The notes below the pieces were generated by a model that made no database searches, was not told the origin of the DNA, and was given only the letters and a program-made list of their open reading frames with translations. This document shows positions 30,836-40,339 of a stretch of 64,000 nucleotides of DNA, in pieces. Each line of letters opens with the position of its first letter. Position 1 is the first letter of the stretch. Location of the stretch: positions 9,936,001 through 10,000,000 of the forward strand of contig OW964562.2 of assembly GCA_943138885.2 (NCBI GenBank), written 5' to 3'. The position numbers and the translations under genes were made by a program. This DNA comes from Tholera decimalis (lineage: Eukaryota; Arthropoda; Insecta; Lepidoptera; Noctuidae).

Positions 30836-33240
30836 TTGGCAACTCTGTTGTGACGAGAATGGTGCCCCTAATGAGAGCGTGCCTGGCATTTAGATACGTT
30901 CCAAAGGTATGGAGGGAAGTGAAAGTCATATTCATCCCAAAGCCAGGTAAGAGTGACTACACGAACGCAAGATCGTACCGCCCAATCAGCTTGACCTCCT
31001 TTTTGTTGAAAACAATGGAGAGAGTGTGTGAAAGGGAGCTACGAGATGGCGCTCTAAAAACAGTACCACTGCATGGCAACCGACACGCGTACAGCGCTGG
31101 TAAGTCGACCGAATCCGCTCTTCACCAGGTAGTCACCGTGATTGAAGAATCGATTAACCAAAAGGGTTCCTGCCTGGGTACGTTCATAGATATCGAAGGA
31201 GCCTTCGACAAAACAAACTTCTCCAGCATAAGCACCGCACTCTCCAGACATGGGGTACAGCAGGTACTTATTGATTGGATTACAAATATGCTAAGCAAAC
31301 GTGTAGTTCACCTTGAGGAAGACCAGCAGGTAGCCTTAATAGCCAGAGGCTGTCCACAGGGCAGGGGGCTATCACCTCTCCTCTGGAATTTAGTGATCAA
31401 TGACCTCATCACACAACTCAATGCTCACCGTTATTACACAATAGGCTATGCAGACGACCTCGCAATCCTCGTGCCTGGGAAGGTAACAGGAACTATCTGT
31501 AACCTCACCCAGCAAGCGCTACGAATCGTGGAGAAATAGTGCAGGGAGTATGATTTGTCGGTAAACCCCACTAAAACCGAATTAATCTTATTCACCCATA
31601 AACGAACTCTAGGCCTTCATCGCCTACCTTAGCTGTTCAATACAGAACTCCAGTTGTCTAGTGAAGTTAAATACCTGGGGGTCATACTGGACCGTAAACT
31701 AAACTGGAGCAACCATTTAGACTATAAATGAAACAGGGCATGCATCACCTTCTGGCAATGCAAGAAAATGATAGGTAAGAAGTGGGGCCTATCCCCAAAA
31801 AACACAATGTGGCTGTACAATGCTGTAACTCGGCCAATGATTACCTACGGGGCCGTGGTGTGGTGGCCCCGCACCAAGCTTGTCACAGCCGTAAACAAAC
31901 TGCAACGCATGCAAAGGCTGGCCAGCATGGCGATAACGGGCTGCATAAGAACTACCCCGACAGCAGCTGTGGAGGCTATGCTGGGGCTCCCGCCGCTCCA
32001 TCTGTTCATACAACAGGAAGCGACGATGGCAGCAGTGCGTCTTAAAACACTGGACCTCTGGGGTAAGAGAGAAACACAGCACACTGCTCTGCTTGAGGAA
32101 CTCAACAACGAGCTACCCATAACGAAGGCAGTTAATGATCGGCTGCCCAAACAAATCGTCTTTGACAAAAAATACAGAATCCAACTATACGAGGATCACC
32201 GCTGCGAGGGGCTGTGTCCCTCTGAGGTGCGTGTCTTCACTGATGGTTCCAAAACAGGTACTGGTACGGGTACAGGAGTCTTTTCGGAGGATCTCAACAT
32301 TCATATAGCCAGACCATTGGGGGTCTACAACACAGTGTTTCAGGCCGAATGCATGGGGATCTCACTGGCAGCTTCGGCCATCATAAATAGGGAAGTTGTG
32401 GACCACTCAATACGTATACTTTCGGACAGCATGGCAGTCCTGCAAGCACTGAACAGCCACACAGTTAACTCCGGGCTGATCTTGGAATGTCACAATCTCC
32501 TCAACCAGGTTGGTAGACACAACAATGTAACCATTCAATGGATCAAAGGACACAGCGACTCCCGAGGCAACGATGCAGCGGACGAACTCGCTAGAAGGGC
32601 TTCGAGTATGGCGATTATGGGACCCGAACCCATTGCACCACTCCCCTTCGGTTATCTGCGTCACCTGGTAAGGAAACGCACCAGAGAACTACACCAAATT
32701 ATGGAAGGACCATGGTGAGTGCAGGCAGGCCAAAGAGGCTCTCCCGACCTTTGATGGCCGCTTGTCGAAACAGGTCCTTAGACTATCTAAACCGCAATTG
32801 CGGCTGGTGACAGCCGCCCATACCGATCATGGATCATTTAATAAACACCTCTATGTAATAGGAGTCACAGACAGCCCACTCTGCAGAGCCTGCATGGAGG
32901 AGGACGAAACAGCAGCACACCTGCTACTGAGCTGCCCTGTAGTCGCGGATTACAGGACTAAATACTTCGGTAACCCAGGTACCCTCCGAGAAATGGCAAG
33001 CAAAACAAGGGCGTTGCTCGCCTTCCTGGAGGAACTGGCATAGATTGAGAGAAGAGGAATAGGCACTCCGGTAGGCTGCCTTATAGGCAGTCGATGACAT
33101 CCAGTTGGAACATTAATCAGTTCGTTGCAAGCATAAATTTTAAAGACGTGTTAAAATTCAAACGTCTGCCGGACCCAAACGGCGCCAGTAAAATACAGAG
33201 ATTTATGTTATGGCCCTGAAATAGGCGGCGGTTCCCCAAT
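30836..33240 (+). pseudogene. RT-RNase H LINE (LOA/I-like), 5'-truncated and mutated
   Basis: The reverse transcriptase starts mid-domain: PKPGKSDYTNARSYRPISL, motif A with FIDIEGAFD, motif B GCPQGRGLSPLLWN, motif C GYADDLAI. It is followed by YLGVILDRKLNW and an RNase H domain with VFTDGSK, QAECMG, LSDSMA and GHSDSRGNDAADELA, so all four acidic sites are kept. The last part (32762-33043) has CRACMEEDETAAHLLLSC, a Cys/His finger. RNase H after RT points to the I/LOA group. Defects: in-frame stops TAG 31537, TAG 31630, TGA 31729, and a frameshift near 32710; the endonuclease is missing. The first and third stops look like single transitions from TGG and CGA. Dead copy; the 3' UTR probably runs to about 33240. 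Confidence 0.86.
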
Positions 33241-33299
33241 ACAGATGATTTACTTACGATTATCGGCATTTGAAATAATCCAAACGAAACGAAACATAG

Positions 33300-33568
33300 T
33301 TGACAACGAAGTTAGGCCTACCGTTTCTTTCATTATGATAGTCATTCTTTATACATACATTGGTTACATGGCCAAAATGACTGACAACCGATGGCTCAGA
33401 GACACGGACTAATAAACCTCTAGCAAAAGATAACCAGGCGTTGAGACGAGAGGTAGACCGTGTATCAAGACAGCGAAGAATATACTGAGATCCCTGCGAG
33501 CTTCAACACAAGGAAACAACACAAGAATCGTATATGTATAAATGAAAAATTCACCCTTACAAAGATAA
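33300..33568. other. Possible RTE-like fragment in spacer
   Basis: Around 33365-33400 the plus strand reads GYMAKMTDNRW, a phrase typical of the C-terminal part of RTE-like elements, quickly followed by stops. Nothing else is recognised. Confidence 0.4.
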
Positions 33569-35530
33569 ATGTTTCTTACTTGTTGTAAATGTACCAGCGC
33601 AAACGCGGACCACAGCGACGACGACGTCTACGACGCTCCAGAGGTGACCGAGGTAGACTTGAGAGTGGCGGTACAACGGCTCAAGGCCAAAAATACCGCC
33701 CCAGGACCCGACGGCTTGCCAGGGAAAGCGTGGGTCCTGGCCTCGGAGACTCTTGGGCCCCGACTAGGGGGCCTCTTTAGCGCATGCCTGGAGAGGGGCC
33801 AGTTTCCGCTTCGCTGGAAGACGGGAAAGCTGGTCCTGATCCAGAAAGCCGGGCGCCCTGCGGACTCTCCGTCCGCATTCCGGCCCATCGTGCTGCTCGA
33901 CGAGGCGGGCAAGCTCTTGGAAAGAGTAATTGCAGACCGCCTCTTCGGGCACCTGAATCAGGTGGGCCCGGATCTTGCGGAGTGCCAGTTTGGCTTCCGC
34001 AGGGGGCGCTTGACGGTGGATGCCATCATGCGCGTGAGAGCCCTCACGACGGGGGACGCGGTATCCCGGGGCAGGGTCGTCTTGGCGGTGTCTTTGGACA
34101 TCACCAACGCCTTTAACACCCTGCCCTGGAGTTGCATCAGGGAGGCACTCCGGTATCACCGGGTGCCGACCTACCTCCGTCGCATAGTCGAGGACTACCT
34201 GACGGACAGAGCCGTCATCTACCCCGGTCACCGGGGAGAGTGGAACCGGCGAGAGATGTCGTGCGGTGTCCCACAGGGATCGGTCTTGAGGCCGCCCCTG
34301 TGGAACATCGGATACGACTGGGTGCTGCGCGGCGACCTCCCTGACGGCGTCAGCGTAGTATGTTACGCTGACGACACGCTCGTCCTGGCGCAGGGAGAGT
34401 CGCACCAGGCGGCGGCCGACCTGGCGACGCAAGCGGTTGCGACAGTCGTTCATAGGATCCGGCAGTTGGGACTCGACGTGGCGCTGCACAAGACCGAGGC
34501 CATGTGCTTTCATGGCGGTCGGAACGCGTCACGGTCCGAGTCCCACATAACGGTGGAGGGGGTTCGCATCGGCGTCGGGAGGACGATGAAGTACCTGGGA
34601 CTCGTCCTCGACAGCCGGTGGAACTTCAGGGATCACTTCCTGAGTTTGGCCCCAAAGCTGAACCGGGCAGCAGCTGCCTTCAGAAGACTCCTGCCTAATC
34701 TCAGCGGGCCAAACGCCTCCTGCCGAAGGCTGTACGCCGGCGTCGTGCGGTCCATGGCCCTCTACGGGTCCCCAGTGTGGGCCCTGTGCATCCGGACGCG
34801 ACCACTAAAGTTGGTCGCATGCCAGAGGGTCATGGCTATCCGAATGATCCGGGGATACCGCACGATCACCGGCGAATCGGCCAACCTCCTTGCCGGATTG
34901 CTGCCCTGGGATCTGGAGGCGACTGCCCTCCAGCGCGTCTATGAATGGCGCGTGGAGGCGCAGCGCCGGGGCGTTACCCCGCTGCCTCGAGAAGTCGAGG
35001 CGCGGCGGGAAGAGCTCCGGCGCGATCTCAGGGCAGTATGGAGGGAACGACTGTCGCAACCGACGGCCGGGCACGCCGCAATTGCGGCGGTAAGACCCCT
35101 CTTTGAGGAGTGGCTAGATCGGCGTCACGGCGTCCTAACCTACCGCATGACGCAGGTCCTCACCGGACACGGAAGTTTCGGGAGGTACCTGTGTCTGATG
35201 GGTAAGGAAGAGACGCCTGGGTGTCACCACTGCGAGGGTCGCCCTGAGGACACAGTCGAGCACACGGTGCAGGACTGCCCAGCTTGGGCAGAGCACCGAC
35301 ATGTCCTCACGGCGACAATAGGCGGAGACCTCTCGCGCCCGGCCTTGGTCGAGGCCATGCTGCAGGGCGAGAGGGAGTGGGAAGCGGTCGCCTCCTTCTG
35401 CGAAGCAGTCATGCTTCCGAAGGAGGAGGCGGGCCGCGTGAGGGAGAGGATGGCGTCCTCCCTCCTGCCCAGCCGCAGTGGTAGACGCCCACGGCGTCGG
35501 ACGTCGGCCGACGATCTCCGGCCACCGTAG
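33569..35530 (+). CDS. R1-clade LINE reverse transcriptase, open 653-codon fragment
   Basis: Target-primed reverse transcriptase. True coding similarity starts near residue 14 (DHSDDDVYDAPEVTE); the first ATG probably belongs to flanking DNA. The RT has TAPGPDGLPG (44-53), FRPIVLLDEAGKLLERV, motif A with D177 in VSLDITNAFN, motif B CGVPQGSVL, motif C YADD (266-269) and MKYLGLVLDSRW. The C-terminus has the CCHC finger CHHC-X9-H-X4-C (C552, C555, H565, C570) after GHGSFGRYL, as in R1/TRAS-type elements. No stop or frameshift in 653 codons, so it is young, but without the APE endonuclease and ORF1 it is not autonomous. High GC produces several long spurious frames on both strands. Confidence 0.9.
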   Translation: MFLTCCKCTSANADHSDDDVYDAPEVTEVDLRVAVQRLKAKNTAPGPDGLPGKAWVLASETLGPRLGGLFSACLERGQFPLRWKTGKLVLIQKAGRPADSPSAFRPIVLLDEAGKLLERVIADRLFGHLNQVGPDLAECQFGFRRGRLTVDAIMRVRALTTGDAVSRGRVVLAVSLDITNAFNTLPWSCIREALRYHRVPTYLRRIVEDYLTDRAVIYPGHRGEWNRREMSCGVPQGSVLRPPLWNIGYDWVLRGDLPDGVSVVCYADDTLVLAQGESHQAAADLATQAVATVVHRIRQLGLDVALHKTEAMCFHGGRNASRSESHITVEGVRIGVGRTMKYLGLVLDSRWNFRDHFLSLAPKLNRAAAAFRRLLPNLSGPNASCRRLYAGVVRSMALYGSPVWALCIRTRPLKLVACQRVMAIRMIRGYRTITGESANLLAGLLPWDLEATALQRVYEWRVEAQRRGVTPLPREVEARREELRRDLRAVWRERLSQPTAGHAAIAAVRPLFEEWLDRRHGVLTYRMTQVLTGHGSFGRYLCLMGKEETPGCHHCEGRPEDTVEHTVQDCPAWAEHRHVLTATIGGDLSRPALVEAMLQGEREWEAVASFCEAVMLPKEEAGRVRERMASSLLPSRSGRRPRRRTSADDLRPP

Positions 35531-35835
35531 GCGCGGGCATGCGGACAGCGAGTAAAGGGCAACTCGCTGTCCGACCATGGACCATGCCCGGGTCGACGGC
35601 GCGTCGTGTTCCACGCGCGCCTCAAAGAGCGTCAGTAACATGACGAGGCCCCCTCTGCAGAGGGCCGAAGCCTGCCGGGGTCGTGGGACTCATCCCGTTA
35701 CCGTGGCCCCGGTATGTAAAGGGTTATTGAAGGAACACCGTGGATTTTAGTCAGTAAAAGTCTGACAGTCCCTCCCACCCTGCCCGGAGTGGGAGGACTT
35801 ATTTGATAATTTTACCACGTAAAAAAAAAAAAAAG
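33592..35835 (+). mobile_element. R1-clade LINE, 5'-truncated
   Basis: A GC-rich block (much richer than its flanks) holding the RT half of ORF2, a 300-bp 3' UTR and a terminal A-run (35821-35834). The 5' end is lost inside the linker between endonuclease and RT. Its 3' UTR recurs at five other places in this window. Target duplication not identified. Confidence 0.85.
35543..35572 (+). repeat. Stem-loop in the R1-clade 3' UTR
   Basis: GGACAGCGAGT and ACTCGCTGTCC form an 11-bp perfect stem with an 8-nt loop just after the stop codon. LINE RTs often recognise structured 3' UTRs; a role here is inferred. Confidence 0.65.
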
Positions 35836-35947
35836 TCGTTACTACTAGTGCTAATAAATTGTCTCAACCTGCCCCAATGTAATTCATATAACTGGTCTTC
35901 AAGACACAGGATGTTCTTAGTTTGAAGAACAGAGGTCTTACTTTTTT

Positions 35948-36110
35948 TTTTTTTATTTATTTAAAATAGGTTCGCGTTTGACCACCATCTCATCTGATGG
36001 TAAGTAATGATGTGGTCGAAGATGGAGCACGCTTACCTAAAAGTAACCTTTTCGCTCTTGACTTAAAGACTCCTAGGTTATAGCTATCGGGAAACACAGA
36101 GTCACATACT
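35948..36110 (-). mobile_element. LINE 3' end (NSLPESVF family)
   Basis: Complement of the plus-strand copies at 37015, 56550 and 59820. It carries the ATGGTGGTCAAACGCGA-type block, including CATCTGATGGTAAG, and the TAACCTAGGAGTCTTTAAGT stretch. Only the last ~160 bp remain. Confidence 0.7.
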
Positions 36111-36524
36111 TAATTAAGTCTCTAACATAACATCTGTAACCACAACATTTATTCAACCTTATGTAATCTTATGTGAGAAGAATAAACATTATTACAATAT
36201 TCAATTTGCACGTTTTTTAGTTATTTCCAGCTGTCTAGAAAGGAACGGGGTATATCCTAACGGTGATGATAGGATGCAAATGCCAGTAATATTTAGTGGA
36301 CTGTATTTTAACGTGAATGGTAATAACAAGCAGATAATATCAAATAGAGAAATTAGATGGTGAAATGACAAGTATGCGCTTAGTAAGGCGGACGTATAAA
36401 AATGTACTCTGTGGATGATGAGACGCAGTGGTTGTGCCGGCCGGCGCTCGCTCGTCGTTGCTCCGCCCCGCGCGCTCGCAGCCCCACCGCGGTCGCCGCG
36501 AGCGTAGTGATGTTCTCAACACTA
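36111..36524. other. Spacer with GC-rich island
   Basis: Mostly unrecognised. 36430-36515 is strikingly GC-rich (CGCTCGCTCGTCG, CGCGGTCGCCGCGAGCG) and leads into a SINE body, so it is probably the variable part of that SINE and not a CpG island promoter. Confidence 0.4.
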
Positions 36525-36715
36525 TCATTTGTACATTTTTGACAGTCGTTATAGATAGTCAGATACCTACCAAAAAATCTAACACCAGTCTTGATAACGG
36601 GTACGTGTTACCCAGCTACTGGGTTTACCAGGGTTGCGGAAATCAGAATGAGAGCCGCTTCATACGGGAGCACCATCCGAAAGTTGACTCCAATGTAGTT
36701 GGGCAAACGCTAGCT
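36525..36715 (+). mobile_element. SINE body, diverged copy
   Basis: Shares ACAGTCGTTATAGATAGTC, ACGTGTTACCCAGCTACTGGG and CTCCAATGTAGTTGGGC in order with the copy at 4740-5085. Confidence 0.65.
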
Positions 36716-36830
36716 ATATTGAATAGCTATTTTTTTATTCATTGTTCTCGCATATAGACGATAATAATGCGTTAAAAATAATGTTTAATACCAAAATAAG
36801 ATTATTTGAAACAGTGGCCGGTGACTTTAT

Positions 36831-36914
36831 CCATTTAGTTTGAATTTTTCAAGGATGGTCCTGTTCCATTTCTTCTACCGTCCTTGAAAAATACTAAATA
36901 AAATAACTAAATGG
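36831..36914. repeat. Small foldback
   Basis: Outer arms CCATTTAGTT / AACTAAATGG enclose inner arms TTTTCAAGGATGGT / ACCGTCCTTGAAAA. It is an 84-bp palindromic element, possibly a tiny MITE. Confidence 0.6.
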
Positions 36915-37014
36915 TTTGTTTTTAATTCAAGTTACAGTTTCATTATTCCTATAGATTAGTGTATCATTTATTAAATTGATGTTAACGTTTTTTCGTACAT
37001 ACCTAAATTAACGA

Positions 37015-37265
37015 CAATGCGCCATCGTTACAAAGTGGAAATCCCATCCATACGCACAATACGTTTTGGGAATACTTTCTTTGTGCGTACAGCTAAAGAG
37101 AATTCCCTGCTGGAATCTGTGTTACCTGATAGCTATAACTTTGGGGTCTTTAAGTCAAGAGTGAATAGATTACTTCTAGGCACGCGTGCATCATCTTCGA
37201 CCACATCATCGCTAACAAAAAGGTGTGATGGTGGTCAAACACGAACCTATTACCAAATTAAAATA
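37015..37265 (+). pseudogene. LINE ORF2 C-terminal fragment
   Basis: Reads IPSIRTIRFGNTFFVRTAKE, then LPDSYNFGVFKSRVNRLLLG and a CDGGQTRTYYQI end, the C-terminus of a jockey/CR1-type LINE. Sister copies lie at 56550 and 59820 (plus) and 35948 and 47886 (minus). The WNS motif is damaged here (ENS). Confidence 0.7.
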
Positions 37266-37745
37266 AACATAGTTTGCCGTTCACATAACAGCCAACATTC
37301 AATTCCACCCATCTTTAATAACGACCTACAATCCAAACGACTTTCTTTTAATAAAATCCGAGAGCACACTCAGAGTAGCTAACGAAAGCCTTAATTTCCT
37401 TAATAAAGATTTGCATTCACTACTACTTAATTAGTAGATAGTCGAACTAACAAGAAAGAATTCCAAGAATTCAACACTAACGAATCAAAGAGATAAAAAA
37501 TAAAAGAAGTTTCCGCTTACTTAAGGAACCTACTGCGTGGTACACTCGCTGGCAAATCGCCGCGTTTTCAAAATGCTTAGGATTATGATTTCCGTCCGTC
37601 CGGACACTGGACTGTGTCAGAATTGCCTGAAACTATTTTTCGCTTAGTGACCGTGGGTTTACGAAAATGCTGAATAGAAATGAAAAAAATAATCTTGAAG
37701 ATGGCTCGGTTTCATTTTGCAGATAATCTTTTTCTAATCATCATT
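37266..37745. other. No recognisable feature
   Basis: AT-rich spacer; the frame into 37382 has no motif beyond the LINE end. Confidence 0.4.
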
Positions 37746-37746
37746 T

Positions 37747-38060
37747 GAAGCGTCATTAGCCTAATGGACTTGTGACTTGGGGTTTGAACCCTACCCATTA
37801 TACTATTGCCGTGAATACACTTCAGACACAAGCATATTTCCGGGGTTGCGGGAATGTTCTATCGAGATACCGCGGCCCCGGAAGTTAAAGGCAGCTGAAG
37901 GAACAGGGTGGGTTTTTAGTCAGAAGAAGTCTGACACTCCCTTCCGCTTCACCCAGAGCGGGAGAAGTCATTCGATGATTTTCCCAACCGGGAAAACAAG
38001 ACACAAGCATATTTAGCTTAGATGTAGAGGTTAACAAGGTTCCCAGTCATTTGAATACTA
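37747..38060 (+). mobile_element. tRNA-derived SINE, interrupted
   Basis: CATTAGCCTAATGGACTTGTG and GGTTTGAACCCTACCCATT resemble A and B boxes. ATTGCCGTGAA and AAGCATATTTAG follow as in the uninterrupted copy at 52885-53040. It is split at 37840 by a short retroposon. Confidence 0.65.
37840..37998 (+). mobile_element. Short R1-tail retroposon with 16-bp target duplication
   Basis: 159 bp starting CCGGGGTTGCGGGAATGTTC and ending CCGGGAAAACAA. It is flanked by AGACACAAGCATATTT on both sides (37824-37839, 37999-38014). The host SINE at 52.9 kb shows the empty site. It matches the 3' UTR of the R1-clade LINE from just after its GCCTGCC block. Confidence 0.88.
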
Positions 38061-38944
38061 ATAAAATCGTACTACGATCTAGAAAGTGTCTCTTTAAATG
38101 ATAGTGTGGCGTCGAGTCACTGCGGCTCTCGATTGCTTGTGTGATATGTTTTGTATTACGAAATGTATTAACATATGAAATAATCAATAAGAAATATAAA
38201 CTTCTTACCATAATAAGTTTCATTTAAATACCTAATAATTATATACATTCTAAATTCATTATAATATACGACTTTTTATTTAAAATGGATAATTGAGAAT
38301 ATGAAAGTCAGTATTTAAACTGAGCATTCATTGTTACATTGTTTTTTTTTTATAAATAAGACTGTTTGAATTAATCGTCTGCTAGTTTGTATTTAAATTA
38401 AGTATAAAAGCTAATTTGTCAACTGAAATTAAATCAGTTTATTAATTATTTGGACTGAGTTTTCCATTTGTTACAAAACAACAAATGCAATACGAAATTC
38501 CTTACTACACCAACACCATACATTTTTTCCCTCTACAAAACTTTACAATCCCTCCTACATTCCCTCCACACAAACACTTCGTATTACGTCAAAGCCTCAT
38601 TTGTATCGTGAACTTCTACGTTTAATACTAGAACGGCAGACTAAGTTTATGCAACGCAATTTATCCATATATTAAAGAGACGATCGATCGTTTAGCTCGC
38701 GCTGCGACAATTGCAGAAGCCAACGAATGCAGGAACTAGGATGCAGACCGGTATTGTGTAGTATTGCTGCCTCGGGATGTACTACGAGACAATTATAAGG
38801 CATGGGAGGCAGCGGATATCTAAAATAAGAATAGTAATTAATATATAAAATAGCTTTATTAACCAGCAAGATTCAGCCAGGTGCGATTGACAGGCTAACT
38901 GTTCCGATTGGACTGGAAATCGACCCCGATATAGCTGAGAAAAA
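38061..38944. other. No recognisable feature
   Basis: Very AT-rich; no frame or recurring repeat supported. Confidence 0.4.
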
Positions 38945-39710
38945 AGTTTTTACCAAAAAATTAAACCGACTCCCAAAAAACACTGCAAAGTGAAAAATAA
39001 CTTTAATTTCGGTAGTCGGTGTCTGTAGTTTTGTCTTTTCGTTTTTGGCACCGACTTCCGAAATTAAAGTTATTTTTCACTTTTTAGTGTTTTTTGGCAG
39101 TCGGTTTAATTTTTTGGTAAAAAGTTTTTATTTCACTCTTTTTAGTTAATCGATTTTTAATTTACCTAGTTACAAGAGCCTAAATGTCAACTACATTCAT
39201 TTACAAAATATTGCTTTTCCCAATGTTGGGCCGTTAATTGTTGAGGAGTTCTCCTGTTACTTCACCATCAGCTTCACTTCACCATATGCATTGTGACGAG
39301 CATATTGTGCTTAATAACCACATTCAAGTAATCGAAGCGGAACACTTGAAATACTTATTATTCCTACTTATATATTGAGTAGTTCCAGTGGCCATCTGTG
39401 GTCTTCATCATCAGGTCCACTTCACAAATGATGCTTTTCGAATGCAACTACACAAGTTACTATAAAAAAATACTCAAATCACTATAGGTGTGCCATAATA
39501 TTTGAATAGTTCCCTCGATTTCTCCAGGATCCCATCATCAGATCCTGACTTGGTAACAATGGGACCAATTTCAAAGTATAACCTTTCAAACAAAAAATAA
39601 TTTTCCAAATCGGTTCAGCCGTCTTCGAGTAATCGGTGATCATACATAAAAAAGAAATATACGCGTCGAATTGATAACCTCCTCCTTTTTTTTTTGTCGT
39701 CGGTTGAAAA
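38945..39710 (+). repeat. ~700-bp repeat with 5' hairpin, copy 2 of 3
   Basis: The hairpin arms (AAACCGACTCCCAAAAAAC and complement, about 58 bp) enclose an inner GGTGTCTG...GGCACCGACTT segment. The body then follows the same order as copies at 5280 and 61610, ending GTCGTCGGTTGAAAAA. Confidence 0.78.
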
Positions 39711-40216
39711 AGGCTTAGCAGGTGATGGTAAACAGCCAAGATTTAATACAGCATTCCATAACCGACAAGAGGTACATTTTATTGTTATCGAAGGGAAACC
39801 TTTAAAAGGCGTCTGGATTTTTGAGGGAAAGAAAAGACCAGAGAGTGTGGGTTTTTTACCTCACTAAAACCACCTCAGTGATCACCATCAGCGCAAAGAA
39901 AGGGTCCCGTTAGCCCTTAGAAGACCACTCCAGAAATCCTCTGTGTAACGCTTATTAGGGCATATTCCTGGAGAGAATGTAAAGAGGTCCCTTGAGCCTC
40001 GCTGTGCACAACAGCACGTAATCACTGTGCCACCGTCTTCCCTGGGTACCTTCATGTTTCATGTATCATGGGTGCCGCTGATTCTCAAGCCATACTGTTC
40101 TATGCTATGAGAGTCAGTGTCCTTCTCTACAGCAGTTACTCACTGCCTAAATAATAATTATAATAAAGAGTATATCCACCTATCTAATTCTAAATATGTA
40201 CATAATAGTACATTAT
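39711..40216. other. No recognisable feature
   Basis: Unique-looking spacer, no gene seen. Confidence 0.4.
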
Positions 40217-40219
40217 GGT

Positions 40220-40325
40220 ACAAGTGTGTAATGTTGGTGATTACCGCTGAGGCGCCATTGAGACCCGAGCCGTCAGGTGAGGGTCTTAAGAGAGCCGAGG
40301 ACGGTAATCATCAATACACACGTGT
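40220..40325. repeat. Foldback element
   Basis: Arms ACAAGTGTGTAATGTTGGTG and, complemented, ACACGTGTGTATTGATG both run into GATTACCG. The centre holds a second small stem (AGACCC/GGGTCT). Total 106 bp. It borders the tyrosine recombinase element. Confidence 0.65.
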
Positions 40326-40339
40326 ATCATACGACGTTT

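Noticed and set aside
33589..35641. Many long frames on both strands across the R1-clade LINE
   Set aside because: They are by-products of high GC and the real frame. None shows domain motifs, while the 33569-35530 frame holds all RT motifs.
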